Counted from the stretch's first letter, positions 24,510-33,881 are shown. The stretch is DNA of 64,000 bases from CAG-103 sp905215475 (GCA_905215475.1 CAJMPW010000003.1:1-64000), one strand, 5' to 3'. The notes: a model not told the origin generated them from the letters alone. Numbers and translations: made by a program.

Positions 24510-26114
24510 TTATGCCTCGTCGTCCTGATCCGTGCTGAACTCCGCCAGCGTCAGGTCGGGGTTTTTCTGCTCCGCCCAGCGGATGCTCCACTCATTGTTG
24601 AAGATGAGCAGGTTGTGTCCCCGGAAGTCCTGCACCCACTTCGTGTCCGAGGCGAGGTTGAGTGCCGTAGGATCGGTGCCCTCGCTCGTGATCCAGCGGA
24701 TGTAGGAATACGACAGGTCGCGGCGTCGGATGTCGATGTTGTACTCGTTCTTGAGCCGGTACTCCAGCACCTCGAACTGCAGCACACCGACCGCGCCGAC
24801 GATGACCTCCTCCATGCCGCTGTTCGGCTCGTGGAAAATCTGGATGGCGCCCTCCTGCGCGATCTGGGTGACACCCTTGACAAACTGCTTGCGCTTCATG
24901 GTGTCCACCTGCGAGATGATGGAGAAATGCTCCGGCGCAAACGTCGGGATGCCCTCAAAGCGCACGCGCATCTTCGGGGCGCAGATCGTGTCGCCGATGG
25001 AGAAGATGCCCGGGTCGAACACGCCGATGATATCGCCGGCGTAGGCCTCGTTGATAATCGCGCGCTCCTGTGCCATGAGCTGCTGCGGCTGCGCGAGCTT
25101 GAGCGTCTTGCCGCCCTGCACGTGCAGGTACTCATGGTCGCGCTCAAACTTGCCCGAGCAGATGCGCATGAACGCGATGCGGTCGCGGTGGGCCTTGTTC
25201 ATGTTCGCCTGGATCTTGAACACGAATGCGGAAAAGCCCGGCTGGAACGGATCGACCGCGCCGTTGGCCGTCATACGCGGCAGCGGCGGGATCGTCATGC
25301 GCAGGAAGTTTTCCAGAAACGGCTCAACGCCGAAGTTCGTCAGCGCAGAACCGAAGAACACCGGGCTGAGGCGGCCGGCGCGCACCTCGTCGAGGTCGAA
25401 GGAATAGCCCGCACCGTCGAGCAGCTCAATGTCCTCGGTGAGCTTTTCGCGCTGGCGCGATCCGATCAGCTCATCGAGCCGCTCAACATCCGTGAGCTCG
25501 CACTCGATGGGGCGGATCTTGTCCTGCCCGCGGTGCAGCTCCTGAAACGCGAGGATCTCGCGGCGGTCGCGGTCAAACACGCCCTTGAAGTCGTGTCCGC
25601 AGCCGATCGGCCAGTTGACGGGGTAGGTGCCGATGCCGAACTCGTTTTCGAGCTGTTCCATGAGCTCAAACGGGTCGCGCGCCTCACGGTCGAGCTTGTT
25701 GATGAACGTGAAGATCGGGATGTGGCGCATGGCGCAGATCTTAAAGAGCTTGCGCGTCTGCGGCTCGATGCCCTTGGCCGCGTCGATGACCATGACGGCG
25801 CTGTCGGCCGCCATGAGCGTGCGGTAGGTGTCCTCCGAGAAGTCCTGATGGCCCGGCGTGTCGAGGATGTTGATGCAATAGCCCCCATACTCAAACTGCA
25901 TGACCGATGATGTGATGGAGATGCCGCGCTGCTTTTCAAGCTCCATCCAGTCCGAGACCGCGTGACGCGCGGTCGCCTTGCCCTTGACCGAGCCGGCGAG
26001 CTGGATCGCTCCGCCGTACAGCAGCAGTTTTTCCGTGAGCGTCGTCTTGCCGGCGTCCGGGTGCGAGATGATCGCAAATGTCCGGCGGCGCTCGATTTCC
26101 TGTTTCAGATCCAT
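24510..26114 (-). CDS. prfC: Peptide chain release factor 3
   Basis: A translational GTPase of 534 residues that releases RF1/RF2 from the ribosome after termination. The G domain carries HPDAGKTT (P-loop), RGIS, DTPGHQDF and NKLD. Domain II and the RF3-specific C-terminal domain follow. The ATG at 26114 has AGAGGAG 6 nt upstream; a longer frame to 26150 overlaps the leader. It is a single-gene transcript. Confidence 0.96.
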   Translation of the reverse strand: MDLKQEIERRRTFAIISHPDAGKTTLTEKLLLYGGAIQLAGSVKGKATARHAVSDWMELEKQRGISITSSVMQFEYGGYCINILDTPGHQDFSEDTYRTLMAADSAVMVIDAAKGIEPQTRKLFKICAMRHIPIFTFINKLDREARDPFELMEQLENEFGIGTYPVNWPIGCGHDFKGVFDRDRREILAFQELHRGQDKIRPIECELTDVERLDELIGSRQREKLTEDIELLDGAGYSFDLDEVRAGRLSPVFFGSALTNFGVEPFLENFLRMTIPPLPRMTANGAVDPFQPGFSAFVFKIQANMNKAHRDRIAFMRICSGKFERDHEYLHVQGGKTLKLAQPQQLMAQERAIINEAYAGDIIGVFDPGIFSIGDTICAPKMRVRFEGIPTFAPEHFSIISQVDTMKRKQFVKGVTQIAQEGAIQIFHEPNSGMEEVIVGAVGVLQFEVLEYRLKNEYNIDIRRRDLSYSYIRWITSEGTDPTALNLASDTKWVQDFRGHNLLIFNNEWSIRWAEQKNPDLTLAEFSTDQDDEA

Positions 26115-26168
26115 AGTCCGCTCCTCTGTTGTGGTATGATCCAATATCAAAAATTATCAAACTTAGAT

Positions 26169-26197
26169 AGTATACCCGATTTTTCCCGCAAGCGCAA
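26169..26197 (-). promoter_or_regulatory. prfC promoter
   Basis: TTGCGC (26192-26197), a 17-bp spacer and TATACT (26169-26174) on the minus strand. Confidence 0.8.
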
Positions 26198-26211
26198 CAA
26201 AAACCTGCCGG

Positions 26212-27444
26212 TCAGGCCGTCTGCTCCCGCAGATAGAGCGTGAGCGTGGCCAGAAAGATGTCCTTGGCGTCGTACCGCGGCGTGAGCGGGGCGAGCTGCG
26301 TGATAAAATGCTCGCTGCCGAGCGAGGCGCACAGCGCGTGCGCGCGCTCGAGCTCCGGCGTGTCCTCATCCTCCGCAAGGCGCATGGCCAGCTCCGGCAG
26401 CAGAAGCTTGAGATCGTAGATCTCCCCGCGCGGATAGGCATATGCCTCCAGTACACACTCCACGCCCGCGAGCGCGCAGTCCGTCAGGTCTCCGGGACGG
26501 TCGCTGAGGACGCGGTCGGTCAGCGGCGTGTCGCTGCGGAAAAAGTCGAGCATGGAGTCCGGCGGCGTCAGCTCCCGGCGCAGCAGCCAGAGCAGATAGT
26601 CGCGCGCGACGCCGTCGAGCAGCGTCTGTCCGTCAGGCGCAAACGTATAGGTGCGGCCGATATGATCGCCGAGCACGCGCAGCGTGTCCGTGTAGCCGAG
26701 GGCGATGCTGCGGCGCATCGCGTCAGGGTCAAACTCCAGCAGCTTTCCCAGCGGTTCTGCCGGGGCGATGTAGGTCACGAGCGGGTGGTTTGCGTATTTT
26801 TTCTCCGGCGTCTCCGGCTTGAGGCCGATGGCAATAACGCGATCCGCGCCAAGCCGAAACGCCGTGCTGATGGGGAGGTTATCCGAATACGCGCCGTCGA
26901 GATAGTTCTGCCCGTCGATCTCGCACATCGGGAACATCGGATAACACGCCGACGACGCGAGGATCCACTGCGGCAGGTAGCCGGGCGCGATGTCGCGCTT
27001 GCGCACCTCGACCGGCTGGAACGACGGAAAACGCGCCGTCATGAGCCCGAAATCCACGGGCGAGGCGAAAAAGCGCTCCTCATCAAGGTATTTGTGCACG
27101 AGTGCGCGGTATGGCGAAATATCCGCCGTGCGGCGGTTGAGATCCGCCCAGTCCTTGACGCGCGCGATGAGCTGCTCCGGGTGTTCGGCCAGCGCCGCCA
27201 GCTCGCGCTTTTCATGCGGCGTGGCATCGTCGCGCTCGAGCATGATCTGCTCCTCCGTGATGTGCGTCCAGAGCTCCCATGCGCGGTCAAAATCGTCCTG
27301 CACCATCAGCGCCGCTGTGACCGAGCCGATGGACGTGCCCGTGACGATGTCAAACGGGATGCCGAGCTCCCGCATCGCCTTCCACGCGCCGACCTGATAT
27401 GCGCCCTTCGTGCCGCCGCCGGCAAGCGCGATCGCCTGTTTCAT
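26212..27444 (-). CDS. Patatin-like phospholipase
   Basis: A 410-residue lipid acyl hydrolase of the patatin family. The oxyanion-hole GGGTKG starts at residue 9, the nucleophile serine is in GTSIG near residue 40, and the dyad aspartate is in DGA (YLDGAYSDN, about 190). The C-terminal 200 residues are not assigned to a known domain. No signal peptide is visible, so it is cytoplasmic or membrane-peripheral. The ATG at 27444 has GGAGGG 6 nt upstream. The substrate is unknown. Confidence 0.88.
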   Translation of the reverse strand: MKQAIALAGGGTKGAYQVGAWKAMRELGIPFDIVTGTSIGSVTAALMVQDDFDRAWELWTHITEEQIMLERDDATPHEKRELAALAEHPEQLIARVKDWADLNRRTADISPYRALVHKYLDEERFFASPVDFGLMTARFPSFQPVEVRKRDIAPGYLPQWILASSACYPMFPMCEIDGQNYLDGAYSDNLPISTAFRLGADRVIAIGLKPETPEKKYANHPLVTYIAPAEPLGKLLEFDPDAMRRSIALGYTDTLRVLGDHIGRTYTFAPDGQTLLDGVARDYLLWLLRRELTPPDSMLDFFRSDTPLTDRVLSDRPGDLTDCALAGVECVLEAYAYPRGEIYDLKLLLPELAMRLAEDEDTPELERAHALCASLGSEHFITQLAPLTPRYDAKDIFLATLTLYLREQTA

Positions 27445-27475
27445 GCACATCCCTCCCTGGTTTTTCTGGCCATAT

Positions 27476-27504
27476 AGTTTACACGCATCTGCATCAAAAA
27501 TCAA
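27476..27504 (-). promoter_or_regulatory. Patatin gene promoter
   Basis: TTGATT (27499-27504), a 17-bp spacer and TAAACT (27476-27481) on the minus strand. Confidence 0.65.
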
Positions 27505-27515
27505 TTCTTGCGCAC

Positions 27516-27544
27516 AAAAACGCCGGAGCGGCAATGCTCCGGCG
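27516..27544 (-). terminator. Terminator after the DUF45 gene
   Basis: A 9-bp GC-rich stem (27521-27529 with 27536-27544) followed by a T run on the minus strand. Confidence 0.8.
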
Positions 27545-27550
27545 CTGCGT

Positions 27551-28063
27551 TCACGCCCGCAGCAGGTCGCGGCGGGCCTTCCAGTCCGGCAGATAGCGCG
27601 CGATGAGCGCGTAAAACTCCGCGCCGTGGTTCATATAGCGCAGGTGCGCCAGCTCATGCACGACGACGTAGTCGATCGCCTCCGGCGGGTACTGCATCAG
27701 CCGCCACGAAAAGCAGATGTGCCCCTGCGAGCTGCAGCTGCCAAAGCGCGTGCGCGCCCCCGTGATGCGCACCTTTGTCGGGCAAAGCCCCATCCGCTCG
27801 GAATAATACGCCACACGCTGCGGCAGACAGGCTTTCGCCCGCCGGATATATTCCTCCCGCTCGGCATCCGTCGGCTCGGGATGCGCGGCGGCGCGGGTCT
27901 CCTGCTTTGCCAGAGCGCGCGCGATCCAGTCGGTGTGCGCGGCGACAAAGCGGTCGATCACCGCTTGAGACGCCCGGTACGGCGCGCGCACGATCACGCG
28001 CCCGCCGCGCACCTCGAGCGCCAGCGTGCGCCGGCCGGAGCGAATGAGTTCATACGGCTGCAT
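27551..28063 (-). CDS. M48/SprT-like metal-dependent hydrolase (DUF45, YgjP type)
   Basis: A 170-residue protein with the zinc-peptidase motif HELAH near residue 118 and a downstream conserved HGAEFY segment that supplies the third ligand. The N-terminal half has the basic arginine-rich strands typical of the YgjP family. No signal peptide. The biological substrate is unknown. The ATG at 28063 follows a G-run ribosome-binding site, 33 nt after the stop of the preceding hypothetical gene, so the two are probably cotranscribed. Confidence 0.85.
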   Translation of the reverse strand: MQPYELIRSGRRTLALEVRGGRVIVRAPYRASQAVIDRFVAAHTDWIARALAKQETRAAAHPEPTDAEREEYIRRAKACLPQRVAYYSERMGLCPTKVRITGARTRFGSCSSQGHICFSWRLMQYPPEAIDYVVVHELAHLRYMNHGAEFYALIARYLPDWKARRDLLRA

Positions 28064-28096
28064 GGTCTGCCCCCCCTTCTGTGGTATGCCAGAAAT

Positions 28097-28453
28097 TCAT
28101 TCCGTGATCGCTTCTAATTCTTTCAAGGAAAGAGCTCGAATCAAAACTGCGTTGTCATTGGCGTCCTGTACATAGTTTTTGAGCTTGGCCAATGCGCAAA
28201 AATAGTCACAGTCTCCAATGATGCAGTCTTTTGTTGTGCTGACCAGCACGACCTTCCAATCTGCCACTGGCTTCCCATCTACCGCATATTCTTTTTGCGG
28301 AGTTTTCGGCAAGACTGTCTCTGTCCCCTCTGTCAATGCGATCGCTCCAAACGGAGAACCATCCGGTTTCCCATAAAACTTCGGCGCAGCGATGTATGCA
28401 CGGCTCCAATCTACGGGCGATTTCTCCGCCCTCGCTTTGTGAAACAGGCTCAT
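28097..28453 (-). CDS. Hypothetical protein
   Basis: A 118-residue soluble protein that I do not recognise. It has no membrane segment and no motif of a known enzyme. A CIIGDCDYFCA segment contains three cysteines. The ATG at 28453 has AGGAG 7 nt upstream. Base composition is more AT-rich than that of its neighbours, which could mean recent acquisition. Confidence 0.6.
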   Translation of the reverse strand: MSLFHKARAEKSPVDWSRAYIAAPKFYGKPDGSPFGAIALTEGTETVLPKTPQKEYAVDGKPVADWKVVLVSTTKDCIIGDCDYFCALAKLKNYVQDANDNAVLIRALSLKELEAITE

Positions 28454-28521
28454 TGCATATCTCCTATCGGCATATTTTACTTTGTGCAACAGCATACACC
28501 ATCTGCACCGCCATGACAAGC

Positions 28522-28550
28522 TTGGCAGCCGCCGCACGGTGTGCTATGAT
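28522..28550 (+). promoter_or_regulatory. nfo promoter
   Basis: TTGGCA (28522-28527), a 17-bp spacer and TGC-TATGAT (28545-28550) on the plus strand, 28 bp before the ATG. Confidence 0.7.
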
Positions 28551-28578
28551 GGGGGCATCCATTCTTTGAGGTGATCGT

Positions 28579-29409
28579 ATGTTCCGGATCGGCTGCCACA
28601 TTTCCTCCGCCGGCGGGTATCTCGCCATGGCAAAGCGCGCCGAGGCGCTGGGCGCCAATACATTCGCGTTTTTCACGCGCAATCCCCGCGGCGGCAGCGC
28701 AAAGCCCATTGAGGAGGCGGACATTGCCGCTTTCCACACCGAATGCGCCCGCGCGGGCATCGACCGTCTGGTCGCGCACGCGCCGTACACGCTCAACCCC
28801 TGCGCAGCCAAGCCGCAGGTGGCGGAGTTTGCGCACATGGCCTTTTCCGACGACCTGCGGCGCATGGAGCGCACGCCCGGTCAGTTTTACAATTTCCACC
28901 CCGGCAGCCACGTCGGTCAGGGCATCGACGTGGGCATTGAGAAAATCGCCGCGCTGCTCAACGAGGTGCTCTTCCCCGACATGGCCACGACCGTGCTGCT
29001 CGAGACCATGGCCGGCAAAGGCAGCGAGGTCGGCGGCCGCTTCGAGCAGCTGCGCGCCATCATCGACCGCGTGACCCTCTCTGAGCGCATCGGCGTCTGC
29101 CTCGACACCTGCCACGTCTGGGACGCGGGGTATGACATCGCAGGCGACCTTGACGGCGTGCTCGCGGAATTTGACCGCGTGATCGGGCTCGAGCGTCTGC
29201 ACGCCGTGCACCTCAACAACAGCCTCAATCCCTGCGGCAGTCACAAGGACCGGCACGCGAAGCTGCGCGACGGCTGCATCCCGCCGGAGGCGCTCGTGCG
29301 CGTCACGCAGCATCCGGCACTTGCGCCGCTGCCGTTCATCCTCGAGACGCCGAATGACGACGCCGGCTACGCGCAGGAGATCGCATGGCTGCGCGCGGCG
29401 CAAAAATAA
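28579..29409 (+). CDS. nfo: Endonuclease IV (AP endonuclease)
   Basis: A 276-residue zinc-dependent enzyme that nicks DNA at abasic sites in base excision repair. The TIM-barrel markers are present: GCHISSAGG at the start, FHPGSH, LLETMAGKG, CLDTCHVWDAGYD and HLNNS. These supply the His, Glu and Asp ligands of the trinuclear zinc site. Length matches the family. The ATG is at 28579. Confidence 0.95.
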   Translation: MFRIGCHISSAGGYLAMAKRAEALGANTFAFFTRNPRGGSAKPIEEADIAAFHTECARAGIDRLVAHAPYTLNPCAAKPQVAEFAHMAFSDDLRRMERTPGQFYNFHPGSHVGQGIDVGIEKIAALLNEVLFPDMATTVLLETMAGKGSEVGGRFEQLRAIIDRVTLSERIGVCLDTCHVWDAGYDIAGDLDGVLAEFDRVIGLERLHAVHLNNSLNPCGSHKDRHAKLRDGCIPPEALVRVTQHPALAPLPFILETPNDDAGYAQEIAWLRAAQK

Positions 29410-29513
29410 GCGGTGCAAAGCGCTCACTGTCCTGATTATCGGACTCCATAAGTGATATGGTAGGTACAAAGGGAGAAACCAAACCACGATCACAACACGG
29501 GGAGGATACGATC

Positions 29514-29819
29514 ATGACTTTGCGAACGTACATTGACCGCGCCATTCACGACGGGGCCGACTTTGACGCCGTCATCAGCGGCTGCGACGTGCAGCAGACC
29601 TTCTGCTGGCAGCCGGATATGTGCATCACCGACGCCTGCGAGGCGGAGTACCGGGCGCTGCTCGATGCCGAGGTGCGCGTGCTTGCCGCCGCACCGGGCG
29701 AGCGCTTTTCCATCATCGAGATCTGCACGGACAAGCTCTTTCTCGGCGACGCCTTTTCCCGGTGCACGGCGGGCTATTGCAGCCCGCGCGAGTACCGGCG
29801 GCTGTTTCGCGCCGGATGA
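29514..29819 (+). CDS. Hypothetical protein
   Basis: A 101-residue soluble acidic protein with six cysteines (for example GCDVQQTFCW, DACEAEY and the C-terminal RCTAGYC). I cannot assign a family. The ATG at 29514 is preceded by GGGGAGG. An in-frame extension to 29457 lacks a ribosome-binding site. A GC-rich hairpin lies 20 bp after the stop. Confidence 0.65.
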   Translation: MTLRTYIDRAIHDGADFDAVISGCDVQQTFCWQPDMCITDACEAEYRALLDAEVRVLAAAPGERFSIIEICTDKLFLGDAFSRCTAGYCSPREYRRLFRAG

Positions 29820-29838
29820 TCGGATAGTCCCCAACCAC

Positions 29839-29865
29839 GGCCCCGGAGTCTTTTGCTCCGGGGCC
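29839..29865 (+). terminator. Hairpin after the 101-residue hypothetical gene
   Basis: The stem GGCCCCGGAG (29839-29848) pairs with CTCCGGGGCC (29856-29865). The following T run is weak. Confidence 0.55.
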
Positions 29866-29888
29866 GCGCATTTGCGGCGGGATGGTGC

Positions 29889-29917
29889 TTGACTTCCGGC
29901 GCAGACAAGACTACAAT
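29889..29917 (+). promoter_or_regulatory. Promoter of the ThrE-type gene
   Basis: TTGACT (29889-29894), a 17-bp spacer and TACAAT (29912-29917), 31 bp before the ATG. Confidence 0.8.
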
Positions 29918-29948
29918 ACAGACCGAATTTCTAAAAGGGGTGCAAACT

Positions 29949-31280
29949 ATGCTGCATCGCTCGATCATCAAACCAAATCATATGCAGATCCCGTGGCACG
30001 ACCCCATCCGGGATCAGAAGGAGCTGCCCGTCTCGCGCGCACCGCTGCCCATCCGCGCCGGTGTGGTCGGGCGGGTCGGTCTGCTGCTGCTCTCGTGCGG
30101 CACGGGCGCGTGGCGCGTGCGCAGCTCGATGAACGAGCTGTCCGAGGCGCTCGGGCTCGTGTGCGCGGCCGACATCGGGCTCACATCCATCGAATACACC
30201 TGCTCCGACGGGCAGGACAGCTTCTCCCAGACGCTGACGCTCACGGCGACCGGCGTCAACACCGCCAAGCTTGACCGGCTCGAGCGCTTTGTCAAGCGCT
30301 TTCCGATCGAGGGCGTGTACATGACCGCCGACGACCTGCACACCAAGCTCGACGAGATCGCGCAGACAGGCGGCAGCTACACGCCGCTGCAGCTCGGGCT
30401 CGCGTCCGCGCTTGCGTGCGGCGCGTTCACGTTCCTGCTCGGCGGCGGACCGATCGAGATGCTGCTGGCCTTTCTCGGCGCGGGCGTCGGACAATATGTG
30501 CGCGCACGGCTGACGCAGCGGCGGCTGACACTGTTTGGCTGCATCGCACCGTCCGTCGCGGCGGCGTGTCTGGTCTATGCGGCGCTGTTCCGGCTGGCAT
30601 CGCTGCTCTGGCCCATCGACGCACAGCATCAGGCGGGCTATATCTGCGCGATGCTGTTTATCATACCGGGCTTCCCGTTCATCACGAGCGGCATCGACAT
30701 GGCAAAGCAAGATATGCGCTCCGGGCTCGAGCGGCTGGCTTACGCGCTCATGATCGTCGTCGTGGCGACGCTGACCGCGTGGGGCATGGCGCTGCTGCTG
30801 CGGCTGCAGCCGATGGATTTCCTGCCGCTGGGGTTGCCCGTCTGGGCGCGCATCCTGCTGCGGCTCGCGGCAAGCTTCTGCGGCGTGTTCGGCTTCTCGC
30901 TCATGTTCAACAGCCCCGTGAAGCTCGCCTCCGCCGCCGCCGTGATCGGCGCGCTGTCGAACACGCTGCGGCTCGAGCTCGTCAGTCTGGCCGGCTTCCC
31001 GCCGGCGGCCGCCGCGTTTTTCGGTGCGCTGACGGCGGGGCTGCTCGCCTCCCTGTATAAGCGGCGCTCGGGTTATCCGCGCATCACGATCACCGTGCCG
31101 TCGATCGTCATCATGGTGCCGGGGCTGTATTTCTACCGCGCCGTGTACGATCTGGGCACGATGAACCTCGGCGACAGCGCGTCATGGCTCGCAGCATCGC
31201 TGCTGATCGTCATCGCCCTGCCGCTGGGGCTGATCTGCGCGCGCATCCTCACAGACAGCAGCTTCCGCCGCTGCACATGA
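29949..31280 (+). CDS. ThrE-family threonine/serine exporter, two-domain form
   Basis: A 443-residue inner-membrane protein. The cytoplasmic N-terminal part (about 35-140) and first five helices match the ThrE domain (DUF1212), including IPGFPFITSGIDM. The last five helices match the ThrE_2 domain (DUF3815), so both halves are fused in one chain; many bacteria encode them separately. About ten transmembrane segments. The family exports threonine and serine or related small acids; the substrate here is not known. The ATG at 29949 has AAGGGG upstream. Confidence 0.8.
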   Translation: MLHRSIIKPNHMQIPWHDPIRDQKELPVSRAPLPIRAGVVGRVGLLLLSCGTGAWRVRSSMNELSEALGLVCAADIGLTSIEYTCSDGQDSFSQTLTLTATGVNTAKLDRLERFVKRFPIEGVYMTADDLHTKLDEIAQTGGSYTPLQLGLASALACGAFTFLLGGGPIEMLLAFLGAGVGQYVRARLTQRRLTLFGCIAPSVAAACLVYAALFRLASLLWPIDAQHQAGYICAMLFIIPGFPFITSGIDMAKQDMRSGLERLAYALMIVVVATLTAWGMALLLRLQPMDFLPLGLPVWARILLRLAASFCGVFGFSLMFNSPVKLASAAAVIGALSNTLRLELVSLAGFPPAAAAFFGALTAGLLASLYKRRSGYPRITITVPSIVIMVPGLYFYRAVYDLGTMNLGDSASWLAASLLIVIALPLGLICARILTDSSFRRCT

Positions 31281-31295
31281 AAATAAGCAAAACCG

Positions 31296-31325
31296 AAAAA
31301 AGACCGCCGATCGGCGGTCTTTTTT
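31296..31325. terminator. Bidirectional terminator between the ThrE-type and P-type ATPase genes
   Basis: The palindrome AGACCGCCGATCGGCGGTCT (31301-31320) is flanked by A and T runs and serves both convergent transcripts. Confidence 0.9.
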
Positions 31326-31337
31326 CTATACAACGGG

Positions 31338-33206
31338 TCACAGGCGCTTCGTATCGAGCGCACGGGCGGCGTTGAGCACGCACAGCACCATCACGCCGAC
31401 GTCGGCAAAGATAGCGACCCACATATTCGCAATGCCGAGCGCACCGAGCACAAGGCACACGGCCTTGACCGCCAGCGCAAAGACGATGTTCTGCCAGACG
31501 AGACGCATGGTCTTGCGCGAGATGCGCATGGCCAGTGAGAGCTTGCGCGGATCGTCGTCCATGAGCACGATGTCCGCAGCCTCAATGGCGGCGTCCGAAC
31601 CGATGCCGCCCATGGCGGCGCCGAGATCGGCACGCGCAAGCACCGGTGCATCGTTGATGCCGTCGCCGACGAAGGCGAGGTATTTCCCGGGTGCGCCCTC
31701 GCCGAGCAGCCGCTCGACCTGTGTGACCTTATCCTCCGGCAGCAGCTCACTGTGCACCTCCGCGATGCCGAGCTCCTCCGCCACGGCATCGGCCGCGCGC
31801 TTGCGGTCGCCGGTGAGCATGACGACGCGCACACCGTCTGCACGCAGGCGGGCGATCGCCTCGCGCGCACCGCTCTTCGGCTCGTCGGAGATGACGATAT
31901 AGCCGAGATACGCACCGTCCGCCGCGACATGGACGACCGTACCGCTCTCATCGACCGCGGGCGCGGTCAGACCGAGGGCAGCCATCAGCTTCGCATTGCC
32001 GGCGGCAACGGCGCGGCCGCCGACCTGTGCGGTCACACCGTGACCGGCGAGCTCCTTGGCGTCCGTCGTGACCAGCGTCTCCGGCAGCTCCCCGGCTGCG
32101 CGGCGCAGGCTCTGGCTGACGGGGTGGTCGGAAAACTGCTCGGCCGCCGCTGCAAGCTGCAGCAGCGCCTGCTCGGACAGCTCCGGCTGCGCAGGGCGCA
32201 CCGCCGTGACAGAAAATGTGCCGCGCGTGAGCGTGCCGGTCTTGTCAAAGACGACGCGGTCTGTTTTTGCCAGCATCTCAAGATAGCTCGAGCCCTTGAT
32301 GAGGATGCCGCGCGCGGACGCGCCGCCGATGCCGCCGAAAAACGACAGCGGGATCGAGATCACAAGCGCGCACGGGCAGCTGATGACGAGGAACGTCAGC
32401 GCACGGTAGACCCACTCGCCCCAGTCGGCCGGGATGCCCGCAATGAGCCGCACGACCGGCGGCAGGATCGCCAGCGCCAGCGCCGCGCCGCACACGGACG
32501 GCGTATAGACGCGGGCAAACTTCGTGATGAAGCGCTCGGTGTGCGCCTTTTTGAGCGAGGAATTCTCCACGAGCTCAAGAATGCGCGCGACCGTGGACTC
32601 GGCATACACCTTCTCCACGCGCAGACGCAGAACGCCCGACAAATTCACGCTGCCGCTGACGACGCTGCTCCCCTCCGCGACATCCACGGGGGCGCTCTCA
32701 CCGGTCAGCGCGCTCATATTCAGCGCCGACGCGCCGCTGAGCACCGTACCGTCGAGCGGGACGCGCTCGCCGGGCTTGACGACGATCGTATCGCCGACGG
32801 CGACCTCCTCGGGCTTAACACGCACGATGCCGTCAGCAGTCTCCACGTACGCGAAATCCGGGCGGATATCCATCAGATCGCCGATGTTTTTCCGGCTGCG
32901 GCCGACGGCATAGCTCTCAAACAGCTCGCCGATCTGGTAAAACAGCATGACGGACACGGCCTCCGGATAATCGCCGAGCACCATTGCGCCGACGGTAGCC
33001 ACCGCCATGAGCAGATTTTCATCAAACGGCTGGCGGTTACAGATCCCCTTGCAGGCATCGACCAGCGTCTCGCCGCCGACAAGCAGGTACGGGATGAGAT
33101 ACAGCGCGAGCCTTCCCCAGCCCGTGACCGGTACAAAGTGCAGCCCGATGAGCAGCGCGGCCGCCGCTGCAATGCGCAGCAGCGACCTTTTCTGTGCGCG
33201 CGTCAT
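31338..33206 (-). CDS. Heavy-metal P1B-type ATPase (Zn2+/Cd2+/Pb2+ type)
   Basis: A 622-residue efflux pump. It has eight predicted membrane helices, the metal-site CPC in VISCPCALVIS, the actuator TGES and the phosphorylation motif DKTGTLT. GDGINDAP in the hinge is present. The N-terminal metal-binding (HMA) domain found in most CadA/ZntA proteins is missing and is encoded instead by the small gene 5 nt upstream. The CPC motif and the ArsR partner favour Zn/Cd/Pb export over copper. The ATG is at 33206. Confidence 0.92.
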   Translation of the reverse strand: MTRAQKRSLLRIAAAAALLIGLHFVPVTGWGRLALYLIPYLLVGGETLVDACKGICNRQPFDENLLMAVATVGAMVLGDYPEAVSVMLFYQIGELFESYAVGRSRKNIGDLMDIRPDFAYVETADGIVRVKPEEVAVGDTIVVKPGERVPLDGTVLSGASALNMSALTGESAPVDVAEGSSVVSGSVNLSGVLRLRVEKVYAESTVARILELVENSSLKKAHTERFITKFARVYTPSVCGAALALAILPPVVRLIAGIPADWGEWVYRALTFLVISCPCALVISIPLSFFGGIGGASARGILIKGSSYLEMLAKTDRVVFDKTGTLTRGTFSVTAVRPAQPELSEQALLQLAAAAEQFSDHPVSQSLRRAAGELPETLVTTDAKELAGHGVTAQVGGRAVAAGNAKLMAALGLTAPAVDESGTVVHVAADGAYLGYIVISDEPKSGAREAIARLRADGVRVVMLTGDRKRAADAVAEELGIAEVHSELLPEDKVTQVERLLGEGAPGKYLAFVGDGINDAPVLARADLGAAMGGIGSDAAIEAADIVLMDDDPRKLSLAMRISRKTMRLVWQNIVFALAVKAVCLVLGALGIANMWVAIFADVGVMVLCVLNAARALDTKRL

Positions 33207-33211
33207 GGCGC

Positions 33212-33430
33212 TCAGTCCTCGAAGCGGAAGTCCGGCTCAACCTTGCGCGCGGTCTTGAGGATCTCCGCCTTGGCCTCGCTCTCGTCCGTGCCGGGGGCAT
33301 AGTCGACGAGCATCTTCTGCGCCATGTAGCTCACGGTCACTTCGCGGACGCACTTGAGCTTTGCCACGTTGCGCTCGATGATCGCCGCGCAGTTGGCGCA
33401 ATCCACTTCGATCTTATAAGTCTTTTCCAT
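33212..33430 (-). CDS. Small HMA-domain metal-binding protein
   Basis: A 72-residue cytoplasmic protein made of one heavy-metal-associated ferredoxin-like domain. The metal loop is DCANCA near residue 9 (two Cys, spacing CxxC). It sits directly before the P-type ATPase that lacks this domain, so it probably hands metal to the pump or senses metal for it. The ATG at 33430 lies about 11 nt after AAGGAG; a start 27 nt upstream is possible. Confidence 0.85.
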   Translation of the reverse strand: MEKTYKIEVDCANCAAIIERNVAKLKCVREVTVSYMAQKMLVDYAPGTDESEAKAEILKTARKVEPDFRFED

Positions 33431-33487
33431 GATGATGTACGCTCCTTCATCTGTCATTGGTCTCTATCGAAAACGATGGCCGGGCCA

Positions 33488-33859
33488 TCATTTTTCCAGA
33501 ACATGCTCCATGCCGAGGGCCAGCACGGACCGGACGTGGTCGTCGTCCAGAGAATAGAATACGGTCTTCCCCTCCCGCCGGAAGCGGACAAGGTTCGACG
33601 CCTTCAAAATGCGCAGCTGGTGGCTGACCGCCGACTGCGTCAGATTCAGCAGGCGCGCAATGTCGCACACGCACAGCTCACTCTCAAAGAGCACATAGAG
33701 GATCTTGATGCGCGTCGAATCGCCAAAGACGCGAAACAGCTCCGACAGATCATAGAGCGTCTCATCGTCCGGCAAGGCGGCGAGCACCCGCGCCACCGCA
33801 TCCTCATGCACGTTGAGATATTCACACGTCGGTGCGCTGTCCGGTTTCTGCTGCATCAT
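33488..33859 (-). CDS. ArsR/SmtB-family metal-responsive repressor
   Basis: A 123-residue winged-helix repressor. The alpha-3 ELCVCD motif is the metal-binding pattern of ArsR/CadC-type sensors. The recognition helix is LTQSAVSHQLRILK. Such proteins leave DNA when they bind Zn, Cd, Pb or As. It is first in the operon with the HMA protein and the ATPase, and an inverted repeat overlaps its promoter. Confidence 0.92.
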   Translation of the reverse strand: MMQQKPDSAPTCEYLNVHEDAVARVLAALPDDETLYDLSELFRVFGDSTRIKILYVLFESELCVCDIARLLNLTQSAVSHQLRILKASNLVRFRREGKTVFYSLDDDHVRSVLALGMEHVLEK

Positions 33860-33881
33860 AGAGTCTCCTCGCTTTCAAGTA

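Noticed and set aside
33207..33211. Frameshift separating one fused HMA-ATPase gene into two
   Set aside because: The small protein ends in a complete domain with its own stop, and the ATPase has its own start, so two separate genes are more likely than a broken fusion.
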